Assembly (NCBI GenBank): GCA_046262735.1
Contig: JBHEMD010000182.1
Location: forward strand, 1 to 50,987
From: AV17 sp046262735
GTDB taxonomy: Bacteria > Verrucomicrobiota > Verrucomicrobiia > Chthoniobacterales > UBA10450
Length of the DNA: 50,987 nucleotides
Direction: 5' to 3'
Both the position numbers and the translations under genes were made by a program. This document shows, piece after piece, positions 17,698-27,468 of this stretch (its first letter is position 1; each line of letters starts with the position of its first letter). A model generated the notes under the pieces. It saw nothing but the letters and a program-made list of their open reading frames with translations, searched no databases and had not been told where the DNA came from.

Positions 17698-18348
17698 ATG
17701 TCGCGCGCGCCATTTATCACATTCGAAGGATCGGAGGGCTGCGGCAAATCGACCCAGGCAAAGCGATTGGCGGCGCGTCTGGAAAACCTCGGCGTCCCGT
17801 ATTTGGTGACGCGCGAACCTGGCGGCACGCCCATCGGCGAATCGATCCGAGAGCTTTTGCAGTTTGCGCCACACAATGCCGCGATGACGGCCGAGACGGA
17901 GCTGCTCTTGTTCGCCGCGAGTCGCAGTCAGCTGGTACGCGAAGTGATCAAGCCGGCCCTGGAACGGGGCGTTTGTGTGATTGCCGATCGGTTTTTCGAT
18001 TCGACAACGGTTTACCAGGGCACCGGACGAAAACTGGATGCGCAATTCGTCGAAAAGTTAAATAGGTTTGCAATCGACGATTGCGTCCCCGATCTCAGCT
18101 TCGTGCTCGATGTCGATCTAACCATCGCGCGTGCGCGCATGGATGCGCCACGCCGGCCGGATCGGATGGAACAACAGCCTCCCCAATTCTACGAAAACGT
18201 GCGCCGCGCTTATCGCGAGCTGGCGGCGCGGGAGCCGAAGCGAGTCGTATTAATCGACGGCGCGCGCGATGCGGACAAGGTCGAGAAAGAAATCTGGACG
18301 ACAATGTTAGCTCGCTGTCCACAACTGCTCGCAAAGCCGCAATCCTAA
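17698..18348 (+). CDS. tmk: Thymidylate kinase
   Basis: 216 residues. The P-loop GSEGCGKST (11-19), TREPGGTPIGESIREL, the DR(F/Y) motif as ADRFFDSTTVYQG, and a LID region with RARMDAPRRPDRME identify dTMP kinase, which phosphorylates dTMP to dTDP for DNA synthesis. The next gene, holB, starts on the base after the stop codon, the frequently seen tmk-holB pairing, which argues for one transcript and translational coupling. Confidence 0.95.
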   Translation: MSRAPFITFEGSEGCGKSTQAKRLAARLENLGVPYLVTREPGGTPIGESIRELLQFAPHNAAMTAETELLLFAASRSQLVREVIKPALERGVCVIADRFFDSTTVYQGTGRKLDAQFVEKLNRFAIDDCVPDLSFVLDVDLTIARARMDAPRRPDRMEQQPPQFYENVRRAYRELAAREPKRVVLIDGARDADKVEKEIWTTMLARCPQLLAKPQS

Positions 18349-19320
18349 ATGGCTTTTTCACATAAGGCAGCGCTCGAGTACCTGCGTCGGGCTCATAAAC
18401 AGCACCGCCTGGCGCACGCCTATCTGATCTGCGGTGCGCCGGGCAGCGGGAAACGTTTGCTGGCCGCGGAGCTCGCGCATCTGGTGAACGGGAGCAGGCC
18501 GGATGACGTTTTTACCGGGGCGGCGCGTGAAACTTTCGTCGCCGAGCCGGAATCGAAATCGCGGCGGATCGTAATCGCACACGTGCGCGCGCTCGAGCAC
18601 GCGTTGCAAATGCGTGCGACCGACGCTCGGCGCAAAGTGGCGATCCTGGCGGACGCCGATCGTCTCCAGCCCCAGGCAGCTAACGCGTTTCTAAAGACGT
18701 TGGAAGAACCGCCGCGGGACTCACTCTTGCTCTTGCTTAGCGCGCTGCCGGAAGCGCTGCCGGACACGATCATCTCCCGCTGCATCACGATTCCGCTTTC
18801 CCCGGCTGGCGAATCAAAAGTGAGCGCCGAGCAAACTGAGTTGATCCGCTTCTTGCGCGAAGCAGCGCGCGCCCAGTCGCCCACGGTGCGTGACGCCTTT
18901 AGTCTGGCCCAGGGTTATCAGCGCCTGCTCGGCGGCATTCGCGAGCAGATCAAAACCGAACATGCCGACGCGTTGAAGCGCGAACAGGCCCGCTACCAAA
19001 ATTCGACCGATGGCACATGGCTCGACGCGCGCGAAGAGTATTACAAAGGCTTAAGCGTAAGCCTCTACATTCAGCGCCGCTCAACGCTTCTCGAGACGCT
19101 GGCCCAATGGTGGTCGGATGTTCTGCGCGCCAACCGCGACTTGCCGATGCGGGATTTGCCGCAGGCGAAAAAGGAAACGGCCGACATGGCGACGCGCTTC
19201 AGCGCCGCGCAAATCCTGCGCCGGATCCGCCGGCTCGAAAATCTGCGCGACCATCTCGGCCGCAATATCCAGGAAGCGCTCGCCATCGAGGTCGCGTTCC
19301 TGGAAATTTTCGCGTCCTAA
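18349..19320 (+). CDS. holB: DNA polymerase III delta' subunit
   Basis: 323 residues. An AAA+ clamp-loader fold is visible: HRLAHAYLICGAPGSGKRLLAAELA (Walker A-like), a VAILADADRLQPQAANAFLKTLEEPP segment characteristic of delta'/gamma subunits, and LPDTIISRCITIPL (SRC motif, arginine finger region). The usual zinc-binding cysteine cluster of gamma/tau is not seen, which fits delta'. It is part of the clamp loader that places the beta clamp on primed DNA. It begins directly after the tmk stop. Confidence 0.9.
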   Translation: MAFSHKAALEYLRRAHKQHRLAHAYLICGAPGSGKRLLAAELAHLVNGSRPDDVFTGAARETFVAEPESKSRRIVIAHVRALEHALQMRATDARRKVAILADADRLQPQAANAFLKTLEEPPRDSLLLLLSALPEALPDTIISRCITIPLSPAGESKVSAEQTELIRFLREAARAQSPTVRDAFSLAQGYQRLLGGIREQIKTEHADALKREQARYQNSTDGTWLDAREEYYKGLSVSLYIQRRSTLLETLAQWWSDVLRANRDLPMRDLPQAKKETADMATRFSAAQILRRIRRLENLRDHLGRNIQEALAIEVAFLEIFAS

Positions 19321-19623
19321 CTCGCGCATTCGATTTGCGACGATCGCGAACCGATGCGCCTGCCATCGTTTGTTCGCTCATGGAGGTTGTAACGCGCGGG
19401 GCTGGAGCGAAAAGAGCCAGGAATGTGCCGCCGGCCCGACCACGCAGGAAACGGCGCGTCCGTTGGAATTATTACCGGATATCCCTGGTGCGCTCGAATG
19501 GAACGCTCCTTGCTCCGAAGGTTTTGAAGTTTTTCGAGGAACTTCTCCGGAAAAACCCGTGAACTCTTATCTCAACTTCAACGCGCGCACCGCTTTGGGC
19601 ACGCCTTGAGCAATGGGGGATTG
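19321..19623. other. 303-bp gap before the histidine kinase, no gene recognised
   Basis: No start-bearing frame with a recognisable protein, no hairpin repeat and no 10-mer word were found. A plus-strand frame stays open through most of it but lacks a start and matches nothing known to me. It probably holds the promoter of the signalling cassette. A purine-rich ribosome-binding site, GGGGGA (19615-19620), sits just before ATG 19624. Confidence 0.4.
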
Positions 19624-22600
19624 ATGATTGTCGAGCCAACCATCAGCCGCGATCGGCGCAGTCGAGTTGTCGCGCAGGTTGCTGGTGTCCTCGTGTGCGC
19701 TTTGGGCGGGTGCGTTCTCGCGGGTTGGGGGCTGAATTCTGAGACACTTACATCCATTGTTCCAGGATCGACGCCGCTAAAACCAAACATCGCGGCGGGA
19801 ATGTTACTTTGCGGCGCGGCACTGGCGCTTTTGGCCCGCAAGACATCCGCTGTTGTCCCACGGGAAGCCAACTCCGAAAGCTTTCGCGAGAGAGGCGGCT
19901 TCTCCTACAGCACACTTCGTTTTTTCCCGCGCGGCATATCGGTGCTCGTGATCGCTCTGGGCGCACTGACGTTGGGCGAATATTTTTTTAATTGGGACCT
20001 TGGGATCGATCAGTGGCTGGTCCGCGACTTCCCGGCGGCAATGGGAACTGCACATCATCCGGGCCGAATGATGCCGACGACGGCGTTCTGCTTTGTTCTG
20101 ATGGGAACGGCTCTTTTCGCCGAAGCCAAATTCGTCGCGCCGCGATTCCGGTTTCCTCTGGTGGCCGGGCTGAGCGCAGCTCTCGTGGTGATTGGAGTAT
20201 TAGCATTGGGCGGATTCTTCCTGGAAATGTTGTTCGGGCCTCCATGGAATTTGCTCGGGATGACGGTTTCCGGCGTGAGCGCCGGCGTGGGATTCATGAT
20301 CCTTGGGAGCGGATTCCTGGCGCTTCTCCAAAGCAGAAGGGAGCTGACATGGTCGCTCGATGCTTTTACCACCGCCGGATTCACAATCGGCACTCTACTG
20401 ACGGTAATGACGGCCGCCGCCGCCTTTACTTTTGCCAAGCAGATGCTGGAGACGAACAAGTGGATCAATCATCGACAAGACGTCTTGGAAAAGAGTCAGG
20501 AAGTCATGACCGACATGGTCGATCTCGCGAGCCGTGAACGCGTTTACATTATTACGGGCGATGAACAGCTGCTGAAAGATCGAGAACAAACAAAAACTGA
20601 GACGAGAGAGGATTTTTTCAGTGTCCGTAAATTGACCTCGGACGATCCGAAGGAACAACGGAATCTCGACCAGCTGGAACCGTTGATCGCTCAACGAATT
20701 GACTGGGAGGAGCAACTGATCACGCTTCGTCGCGAACAAGGTTTTGCCCCAACGGCGCAACTCGTCGCCACAGGCCCCGGATTCAAACTATCGAACGACA
20801 TCCTTCAACTGCTGACCAAGATCCAGAATGAAGAATACGCCTTGCTGGGCGCTGACCAGAAGCGAGCAGAAACAGCTTCCACCGCCACTTTCTTGCTCCT
20901 GCCGCTGGGCATGTTTCTCAGTCTGACAGTGTTGTCGTTAGGCGTATCTTTCCTCAACACCGGCGTGGAAGCGCGCGCTCAGAGTGAAAAAGCATTGCGC
21001 GAAAGCGAGGCCCAGCTTCAGACCGTTGTCGAGAACCTTGATGAGGGCGTGGTCGTATCTGATTTAAGCGGTCAATTGCTGCATTGGAATCGCGCTGCGT
21101 TGAAGTTGCATGGCTATTCCGATCTGGAGCAAGATCGCCGGCGCTTCGCTGAATTGGCGGATACTTTTGAACTTTCGACTTTGGATGGGGGACGCCTGCC
21201 GGTTGAGCAGTGGCCGTTGGCGCGCATCCTCCGCGGCGAGGATCTGCACAATCTGGAGCTCAGCGTCCGGCGGATTGGCGCCGATTGGCGCCGTATTTTG
21301 AATTACGGCGGCACGCTTGTGCACGACGCGAGCGGCCGCCCGCTGATGGCCATTGTTACGAGTGGTGACATCACCGATCGCAAGCGCGCGGACGAGATGT
21401 TGCGAGCAAGCGAAGAACGATATCGAAGGTTGTTCGAGAACAATCCCAACTCGATGTGGGTTTTTGATCTCGAAACGCTCTCCTTCCTGGCCGTCAACGC
21501 TGCCGCGGTCAGACACTATGGATATTCGCAAGCGGAATTTCTGGCCATGACTGTTAAGGACATTCGGCCGGCTGAAGATATTCCTGCGTTGCTGGACGAT
21601 CTATCTGAAACACCGGACGGTTTGGACAACTCGAGCCAATGGCGGCACCGCAAGAAAGACGGCGCGCTGATTGACGTGGAGATCACCTCACATGAGGTGA
21701 TGTGGCTCGGGCGACGGGCAAAGTTGGTGCTGATCGACGACATTACCGAGCGTAAACGCGCCGAGACCGCTCGCGCGGAGTTGGCCGCGATCGTGCAATC
21801 GTCAGACGACGCCATTATCGGAAAAGATTTGAACGGCGTTATCACGAGCTGGAACCTCGGGGCCGAGAGAATCTTCGGATATTTGTCAGGGGAGATCGTG
21901 GGCCAGCCGATCATGCGGCTGATTCCACCGGATCGGAAACACGAGGAAGCCGAGATTTTGGCTCGAATCAGACGCGGCGAGCGCGTCGTGCATTTTGATA
22001 CCGTGCGGGTCGGGAAGGACGGCCGGATGCTTGATCTTTCGATCACGGTCTCACCGATTCTCAATGCCGCGGGCAAAGTCACAGGAGCTTCCAAAGTGGC
22101 GCGCGACATCACCGAGCGCAAAAAGGCGGAGGAGGAGATTCGCCAGTTGAATCTTGAATTGGAGGAACGCGTCAGACAGCGCACCGCGGACTTGGAAGCA
22201 GCGAACAAGGAACTGGAAGCGTTTTCTTATTCGGTCTCGCACGATCTGCGCGCGCCGCTACGCGCAGTGGACGGTTTTTCCCAGGCTGTTTTCGAAGATT
22301 ACGGCGAGCAATTGCCGGAACAGGGTCGCCATTATCTGCAAACGGTGCGCGAAGGCGCGCAGCGCATGGGCATGTTGATTGACGATCTGCTCACATTCTC
22401 GCGGTTAAGCCGGCTGCCGCTGCACAAGCAACCGATCGACACTGCGAGTGTCGTGCGTGACGCACTTGCGGAGCTAAATGGGCAGCGACAGGGGCGCAAG
22501 ATCGACATGCGCATCGGAGAGCTTCCTCGATGACATGGCGACCCGGCGTTGTTGAAACAGGTTTGGATTAATCTGCTTTCCAATGCACTCAAATACACAG

Positions 22601-22884
22601 GCAAGCGCGACGAGGCGGTGATTGAAATTGGTTCGGCCCAGCAAAACGGCGATCGCGTCTATTTTGTTTCCGACAACGGCACCGGCTTCGATATGCAATA
22701 CGCGCACAAGCTCTTTGGCGTGTTTCAGAGACTGCATCGCGCCGACGAATACGAAGGCACCGGAGTCGGCCTGGCGATTGTGCAGCGAGTGATTCATCGC
22801 CATGGCGGGCGGGTCTGGGCGGAGGCGGCGCCGGACCGCGGCGCGTCATTTTATTTCACAGTTGGGAAGGGAGCAAATTTATGA
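19624..22884 (+). pseudogene. CHASE3/multi-PAS sensor histidine kinase interrupted by in-frame TGA
   Basis: ATG 19624 is preferred over the TTG at 19606 because of the GGGGGA site. Several membrane segments fill residues 15-270. A CHASE3-like periplasmic region (about 275-440: INHRQDVLEKSQEVMTDMVD, ASRERVYIITGDEQLL) is closed by another TM. About three PAS domains (460-840) each end in an ITDRKRAD/ITERKRAE-type linker. A HisKA domain has SYSVSHDLRAPLRA, phospho-His near 873. At codon 970 (22531-22533) a TGA interrupts the frame. The same frame then continues HGDPALLKQVWINLLSNALK and DNGTGFDMQY ... GTGVGLAIVQRV, i.e. the complete HATPase. Relatives usually have Cys or another residue at the TGA. 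The stop removes the ATP-binding domain, so the product should be inactive unless the stop is an error or is read through. The response regulator overlaps its 3' end (ATGA). Confidence 0.85.
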
Positions 22885-23333
22885 ATGAACCTAATGCAAC
22901 AGAAATATTGGTAGTGGAGGACAATCCTCAGGACCTTGAGTTGACGCTGCGCGCCCTGCGCAAAGCCAACGTTTCTAATCATATCCAAGTCGCGCGCGAT
23001 GGGGCAGAGGCGCTCGAGTTCATTTTCTGTGAAGGGCCGCACGCGGGGCGAAAGATCGAGAATAGTCCCAAGGTTGTCCTGCTCGATTTGAAGCTGCCAA
23101 AGGTGGACGGCCTCGAAGTGCTCGAAAAAATGAAGAGCGATCCGCGAACCAAGGCGGTACCGGTGGTAGTTCTCACGTCCTCCAAAGAACAGAAGGACAT
23201 TGTGGAGAGTTATCGACTCGGAGTGAACAGCTACATTGTAAAGCCGGTGGAGTTCGAGGGATTTGCTACCGCCGTTGGAGAGCTCGGACTCTACTGGCTC
23301 TTGTTCAATCAGCCGCCAAAAGTCGATGGATAG
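22881..23333 (+). CDS. Single-domain response regulator, Rcp1-like
   Basis: 150 residues forming one REC domain: ILVVEDNPQDLELTL (acidic pair), phospho-acceptor Asp69 in VVLLDLKLPKVDGLEVL, VVVLTSSKEQKD and the Lys of YIVKPVEF. There is no output domain. This CheY-like type with a long alpha1-beta2 section is typical of regulators paired with bacteriophytochrome-style kinases such as Rcp1. The start ATG overlaps the kinase stop (ATGA at 22881-22884), with AAGGGAG about 8 nt upstream as a ribosome-binding site. Its 3' end overlaps the following hybrid kinase by 8 bp. It probably receives phosphate from the upstream kinase if that gene is functional. Confidence 0.93.
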   Translation: MNEPNATEILVVEDNPQDLELTLRALRKANVSNHIQVARDGAEALEFIFCEGPHAGRKIENSPKVVLLDLKLPKVDGLEVLEKMKSDPRTKAVPVVVLTSSKEQKDIVESYRLGVNSYIVKPVEFEGFATAVGELGLYWLLFNQPPKVDG

Positions 23334-25254
23334 CCGGCCGCTCAACGTCCTCATCGTTGAGGACAATCCATCCGACGCGGAGTTGATGTTGCGTGAGTTG
23401 CGCCGCGCCGGTTTCGCACCCGATTGGCGCCGCGTCGACACCGAAGCAGACTTCTCCACCAATCTCGATCCGAAGATCGACATCATCTTGTCGGATTATT
23501 CGATGCCCCAGTTTAGCGGACTTCGTGCGCTGGAGTTGGTAAATGAGCGGCGGCTGGCGGTTCCGTTCATTATCGTGTCCGGTAGTATCGGCGAGGATAC
23601 AGCAGTTGCCGCGATGCGTTCGGGGGCCTCAGACTATTTGCTGAAAGACCGGTTAGCGCGCTTGGGTCAGGCCGTTGAAGGTGCGCTCGAGCAAAAACAA
23701 CTTCGTGATGAACGCAAGCAAGCGGAAGAGCGTTTGCGCGAACAAAGCGACATTATCAATCGTGCCCAGGACGCGGTCATTATTCGAAACTTTGAGACTG
23801 ATCGAATTACATTTTGGAACCGTGGAGCGGAACGTGTCTATGGTTGGAGCGCGAGCGAAGCGATTGGCCGGCCAATGGGCGAACTGATTTTCACCGAGTC
23901 AAATGAGCGTGAGGCGCTGCTAGAACGCCTGGTCTCAACCGGCGAATTTCGTGGGGAGATTAAGCACCGCGCAAAAGATGGACGGGATGTGATTGTCAAT
24001 TCACGCGCCACGCTGATTCGAAACGATGACGGCACGCCACGGGCCGTGCTCGGAATCAACACCGACATCACCGAGCAGAAGAGCCTCGAGATGCAGTTGC
24101 TTCGCGCGCAGCGTCTCGAAAGCATTGGCACCCTCGCCAGCGGCGTGGCGCATGATCTGAACAACATCCTTACCCCAATTTTGATGTGCGCGGAGACACT
24201 GCGCACGAATTCCGATCCCGATGATGCTCAAACTGCGCTTTCCTTGATCGAAGAAAGCGCGCGCCGCGGAGCGTCAGTTGTGAAACAGGTGCTTACCTTC
24301 GCGCGAGGCATCGAAGGCGAGCGTGTCACAATTAATCCGCGCCATCTCATTGAGGAAATGGTCGATATCGCGCGGAAGACATTTCCAAAATCGATTGAAA
24401 TTAACAGTCGTTATGCCGAAGAGGTCTGGTCAGTTCAAGGTGATCCCACACAACTACACCAGGTGCTCCTGAACCTTTCAGTGAATGCACGCGACGCCAT
24501 GCCTAATGGTGGCTCGCTCCTTCTTGCAGCTGAAAATATCAACGTCGATGAAGAATACGCTGCGATGATGTCGAGTGCGCAAGTGGGGCCGCATGTCCTG
24601 TTGACTGTGAGAGATACCGGTGTGGGAATGCCGCGGGCAACGATCGATAAGATTTTCGATCCGTTTTTCACAACCAAAAAAGTTGGCAAAGGCACCGGTC
24701 TGGGACTCTCCACCGCGCTTGGAATCGTCAAGAGCCACGGTGGCGTCCTCTCAGTTTACAGCGAAATCGGAACCGGCACGACGTTTAAGATTTTATTGCC
24801 GGCACAAGTGAGCGAACAGATTTCCCGAAAGTTTGAAGCACTGCCAGAATTAATGAATGGACATGGCGAATTGGTTTTGGTGGTCGACGATGAACCCAAC
24901 ATTTTAAGCGTGACCAAAATGATCCTCGAGAAACACAACTACGATATTCTCGATGCGAATGACGGGACTGAGGCGCTGGCGCTCATTGCGCAACAAAAGG
25001 ATGCCATCAAACTAGTGCTCACCGACATTTCCATGCCATACATGGATGGCGTCGCACTGGTTCGCACGATCAAAAAAATGAACCCCGATACAAAGTTCAT
25101 CGCTTCCACCGGACAAGGCGAAGAGACGCGCGTTGCCGAGCTGCAAAGCCTGGGCGTCACCAATTTTCTAATCAAGCCGTACGACACTGACAGGTTGCTC
25201 AAGACATTGGGCCACGCTTTGGAAGGAAAACCGGATGCGCCTTCTGAATGCTAG
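23326..25254 (+). CDS. Hybrid histidine kinase (REC-PAS-HisKA-HATPase-REC)
   Basis: 642 residues from ATG 23326, which overlaps the preceding regulator gene by 8 bp. Domain order: REC 1 (7-120; Asp57 in IILSDYSMP); a PAS domain of about 140-255 ending in NTDITEQKSLEMQLL; HisKA with ASGVAHDLNNIL (His276); HATPase with LLNLSVNARDAMPNGG, DTGVGMP and GKGTGLGLSTALGIV; and a C-terminal REC 2 of about 515-635 (Asp567 in LVLTDISMPYMDG). It is a cytoplasmic hybrid kinase with no membrane segment. Together with the upstream kinase and CheY-like regulator it forms a three-gene phosphorelay with overlapping ends and strongly coupled translation. Confidence 0.94.
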   Translation: MDSRPLNVLIVEDNPSDAELMLRELRRAGFAPDWRRVDTEADFSTNLDPKIDIILSDYSMPQFSGLRALELVNERRLAVPFIIVSGSIGEDTAVAAMRSGASDYLLKDRLARLGQAVEGALEQKQLRDERKQAEERLREQSDIINRAQDAVIIRNFETDRITFWNRGAERVYGWSASEAIGRPMGELIFTESNEREALLERLVSTGEFRGEIKHRAKDGRDVIVNSRATLIRNDDGTPRAVLGINTDITEQKSLEMQLLRAQRLESIGTLASGVAHDLNNILTPILMCAETLRTNSDPDDAQTALSLIEESARRGASVVKQVLTFARGIEGERVTINPRHLIEEMVDIARKTFPKSIEINSRYAEEVWSVQGDPTQLHQVLLNLSVNARDAMPNGGSLLLAAENINVDEEYAAMMSSAQVGPHVLLTVRDTGVGMPRATIDKIFDPFFTTKKVGKGTGLGLSTALGIVKSHGGVLSVYSEIGTGTTFKILLPAQVSEQISRKFEALPELMNGHGELVLVVDDEPNILSVTKMILEKHNYDILDANDGTEALALIAQQKDAIKLVLTDISMPYMDGVALVRTIKKMNPDTKFIASTGQGEETRVAELQSLGVTNFLIKPYDTDRLLKTLGHALEGKPDAPSEC

Positions 25255-25335
25255 GTCTGGCACTACGTTTTAACAGGATCGCGGGTTCTCCTTCGTTGAC
25301 AGTTTTGCGCAAGAGCGCACGATTGCAGCCCAGCG

Positions 25336-26079
25336 ATGAGATTCGAGAATCAAGCTGCGCTTGTCACAGGAGCAGGCCGGGGGATCGGTCATGCGGTTGC
25401 ACTGCGCCTGGCGAGCGAAGGCGCGCAGGTGGCGTGTGTCAGTCGCAGCGAGGAAAATGCAAAGCGCACAGCGGACGAGCTGAACAGAGCGCGCACAGAT
25501 TCGGCAAAAGCCTACGCCGTCGACGTTGCCGACCACGCCGCGGTGCAAAAGATCGGCGCGCAGATTCTGGAGGGCTTCGGCAAGATCGACATCCTCGTAA
25601 ACAACGCTGGCGTCACGCGCGACGCGCTTAGTATGCGGATGTCGGTCGAGGATTGGGATGCGGTAATCAACACGAACCTGCGCGGCGCGTTTAATTTCGT
25701 GCAGGCGGTGCAGCGCGCGATGATCAAACAGCGCAGCGGACGAATCATCAATATCGCTTCGGTGATTGGTTTGATGGGCAATGCCGGGCAGACCAATTAC
25801 GCGGCGAGCAAGGCCGGCTTGATTGGTTTCACCAAAGCGCTCGCGCGCGAGCTGGCGAGTCGCAACATCACCGTCAACGCCGTCGCCCCGGGCTTCATCA
25901 CGACCGATATGACCGCCGGTTTGTCGGATGAAGTGAAGCAGAACATTCAGGTAAACATTCCGCTCGGCAGAACCGGTACAACTGAGGACGTAGCCAACGC
26001 AGTCGCATTTCTCGCCTCACCGGGGGCAAGTTACATCACCGGCCACACGCTGTGCGTGGATGGCGGCCTCGTGATGTAA
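25336..26079 (+). CDS. fabG: 3-oxoacyl-ACP reductase
   Basis: 247 residues. A classical short-chain dehydrogenase: nucleotide motif VTGAGRGIGHAVA, ILVNNAGVTRD, catalytic Ser/Tyr/Lys in IINIASVIGL ... TNYAASKAGLIGF, and the FabG-typical end TGHTLCVDGGLVM. It reduces 3-oxoacyl-ACP to 3-hydroxyacyl-ACP with NADPH in fatty-acid type chain extension. It stands convergent to, and only 9 bp from, a minus-strand group with two dehydratase-like hotdog domains, so it may serve a dedicated polyene-like pathway rather than, or in addition to, housekeeping synthesis. No fabD, fabH or acpP is adjacent. Confidence 0.92.
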   Translation: MRFENQAALVTGAGRGIGHAVALRLASEGAQVACVSRSEENAKRTADELNRARTDSAKAYAVDVADHAAVQKIGAQILEGFGKIDILVNNAGVTRDALSMRMSVEDWDAVINTNLRGAFNFVQAVQRAMIKQRSGRIINIASVIGLMGNAGQTNYAASKAGLIGFTKALARELASRNITVNAVAPGFITTDMTAGLSDEVKQNIQVNIPLGRTGTTEDVANAVAFLASPGASYITGHTLCVDGGLVM

Positions 26080-26088
26080 ATTCAACGA

Positions 26089-27468
26089 TCACGCGCGCGG
26101 CATGATTGTGACGCGCCCTTCGGCGAGAAGGCGGTCGCCGGCTGAGATGCGGCATTCATAGACCGTGTTGGCTTGATCGCCGAACAAACGAGTCGCACGT
26201 ACTTCGAGCGGCAACTCGATGTCATCGAGCCGGCTGACGTGTAGGCGGGCGTCGCGCAATGCCGCGACGTAACCAGGCGCCGCAGTTGCGCCGGCGGCGC
26301 GGGCGCGCAATCCGCCATGCACAGCCGCGGCTTGCGCGCCGTACTCGAAGGCGTGCACGGCCGATAATTGTCCGGCGCGGCGCAAAGGATTGAGCGGATC
26401 GCGATGGGTGTCGCTGCTGCACACAATTGAGCGGTCGTCCCACTCGAGCACGTTCCCGAGCAGACACATCCGACCGGAGTGGGGGATGAGCGTGCGGATA
26501 TCGGCCTGATCGATCCCCGGCGTTTTAGCAATTGTCGATCTTTCAACCCCGGCCGGTTCGTCCCAGAACGGGTAAAAGTTGAACCAGTTGTAGGGCGCAT
26601 GCCGCGTGTAGTGCTCGAGGCGATCGACGTAGAGTTGGGTCCATTGCTGGATCGCTTCGGCGCGGCGGCTGCGATCAAGAACGATCTCGGTGGCAAACTG
26701 CTCGAAGAAAATTTCGTAGCGCTTCCCGCCGCGGTATAGACCGAAGAACAGAATGATCGGACAATGCATGATGCCGGCGAGCAGCATCGGGCCGGCCGGG
26801 AACGTCGCGGGCGCGCCGAGGAATTGACATTGCGTGGTCTTGTCGCCGCCCGGCACCCGGTCGCCTAACACGCCGATGAGGTATCCGGCCTCGAGGCTCT
26901 CTTTGACGCGCAGCAGGGTATCCGGTCGATCGGGGGTGATGACCGTGTCGGCGATGTTCGGGTTTAGCGCGTCGAGGAAGCGGGTGATGTTTTCGTTGTG
27001 CGCGGTGTCCATCAGGACCTTGAGCCGGAAATGCTGCTGTGTAACTCCCATTGTGCGCAAAATTTCGAAGCTGCCGAGATGCGCGCCTAGCAGGATGCAG
27101 CCTTGGCCGCTCTCGACCTGGCGGTGCAAAATTTCCCGGCCATGAAGCGTTAGCGCAAAATGATCGAAGTCGCTTTTGAGCAGATACACCCGATCCAGAA
27201 TCGTGGCGGCGAAACAATAAAAATGGCGAAAAACGTGCCACCAATGCGCGCTCCCTCCGCGCACACGCCGCAGATACTCGTACGATGCGCGACGAGCGGC
27301 GCGTGCGCTGATTAAAAAATAGGCGGTGATCGGAACGAGGAGAAATCGCGCCGCCCAGCGTCCGATGTGCAGAGCAACCCAGCCGCTGAGCCACAACGCC
27401 AAAGGTGTGCCGCGCTCGGGCAGCTCCAACCAGCGATAGGTTTCAGCAGTGGAGACTTTCGTCGTCAT
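26089..27468 (-). CDS. LpxL/HtrB-type acyltransferase fused to a hotdog (ApeP-like) dehydratase domain
   Basis: 459 residues from ATG 27466-27468, which overlaps the stop of the upstream methyltransferase gene (ATGA). Residues 20-315 are a lipid A acyltransferase-like domain with the HX4E catalytic motif GAHLGSFE (His130, Glu135) and an N-terminal hydrophobic segment. From about 323 a hotdog domain follows: IRTLIPHSGRMCLLGNVLEW, THRDPLNPLRR and AVHAFEYGAQAAAVHGG. This resembles the ApeP 3-hydroxyacyl-ACP dehydratase-like proteins of aryl-polyene clusters, which are normally separate. The fusion suggests that the acyl chain is finished and transferred to a membrane acceptor by one polypeptide. 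Neighbouring genes encode a methyltransferase and a second small hotdog protein. Confidence 0.85.
   Translation of the reverse strand: MTTKVSTAETYRWLELPERGTPLALWLSGWVALHIGRWAARFLLVPITAYFLISARAARRASYEYLRRVRGGSAHWWHVFRHFYCFAATILDRVYLLKSDFDHFALTLHGREILHRQVESGQGCILLGAHLGSFEILRTMGVTQQHFRLKVLMDTAHNENITRFLDALNPNIADTVITPDRPDTLLRVKESLEAGYLIGVLGDRVPGGDKTTQCQFLGAPATFPAGPMLLAGIMHCPIILFFGLYRGGKRYEIFFEQFATEIVLDRSRRAEAIQQWTQLYVDRLEHYTRHAPYNWFNFYPFWDEPAGVERSTIAKTPGIDQADIRTLIPHSGRMCLLGNVLEWDDRSIVCSSDTHRDPLNPLRRAGQLSAVHAFEYGAQAAAVHGGLRARAAGATAAPGYVAALRDARLHVSRLDDIELPLEVRATRLFGDQANTVYECRISAGDRLLAEGRVTIMPRA

Noticed and set aside
19334..19609. A plus-strand open stretch between holB and the kinase as a small gene
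   Set aside because: No start codon in frame and no similarity recognised; most likely chance in high-GC DNA.
22531..22533. Selenocysteine at the TGA of the histidine kinase
   Set aside because: No selenoprotein kinase is known at this site, no SECIS-like hairpin was evident just downstream, and two other genes show nonsense codons, one a TAA.
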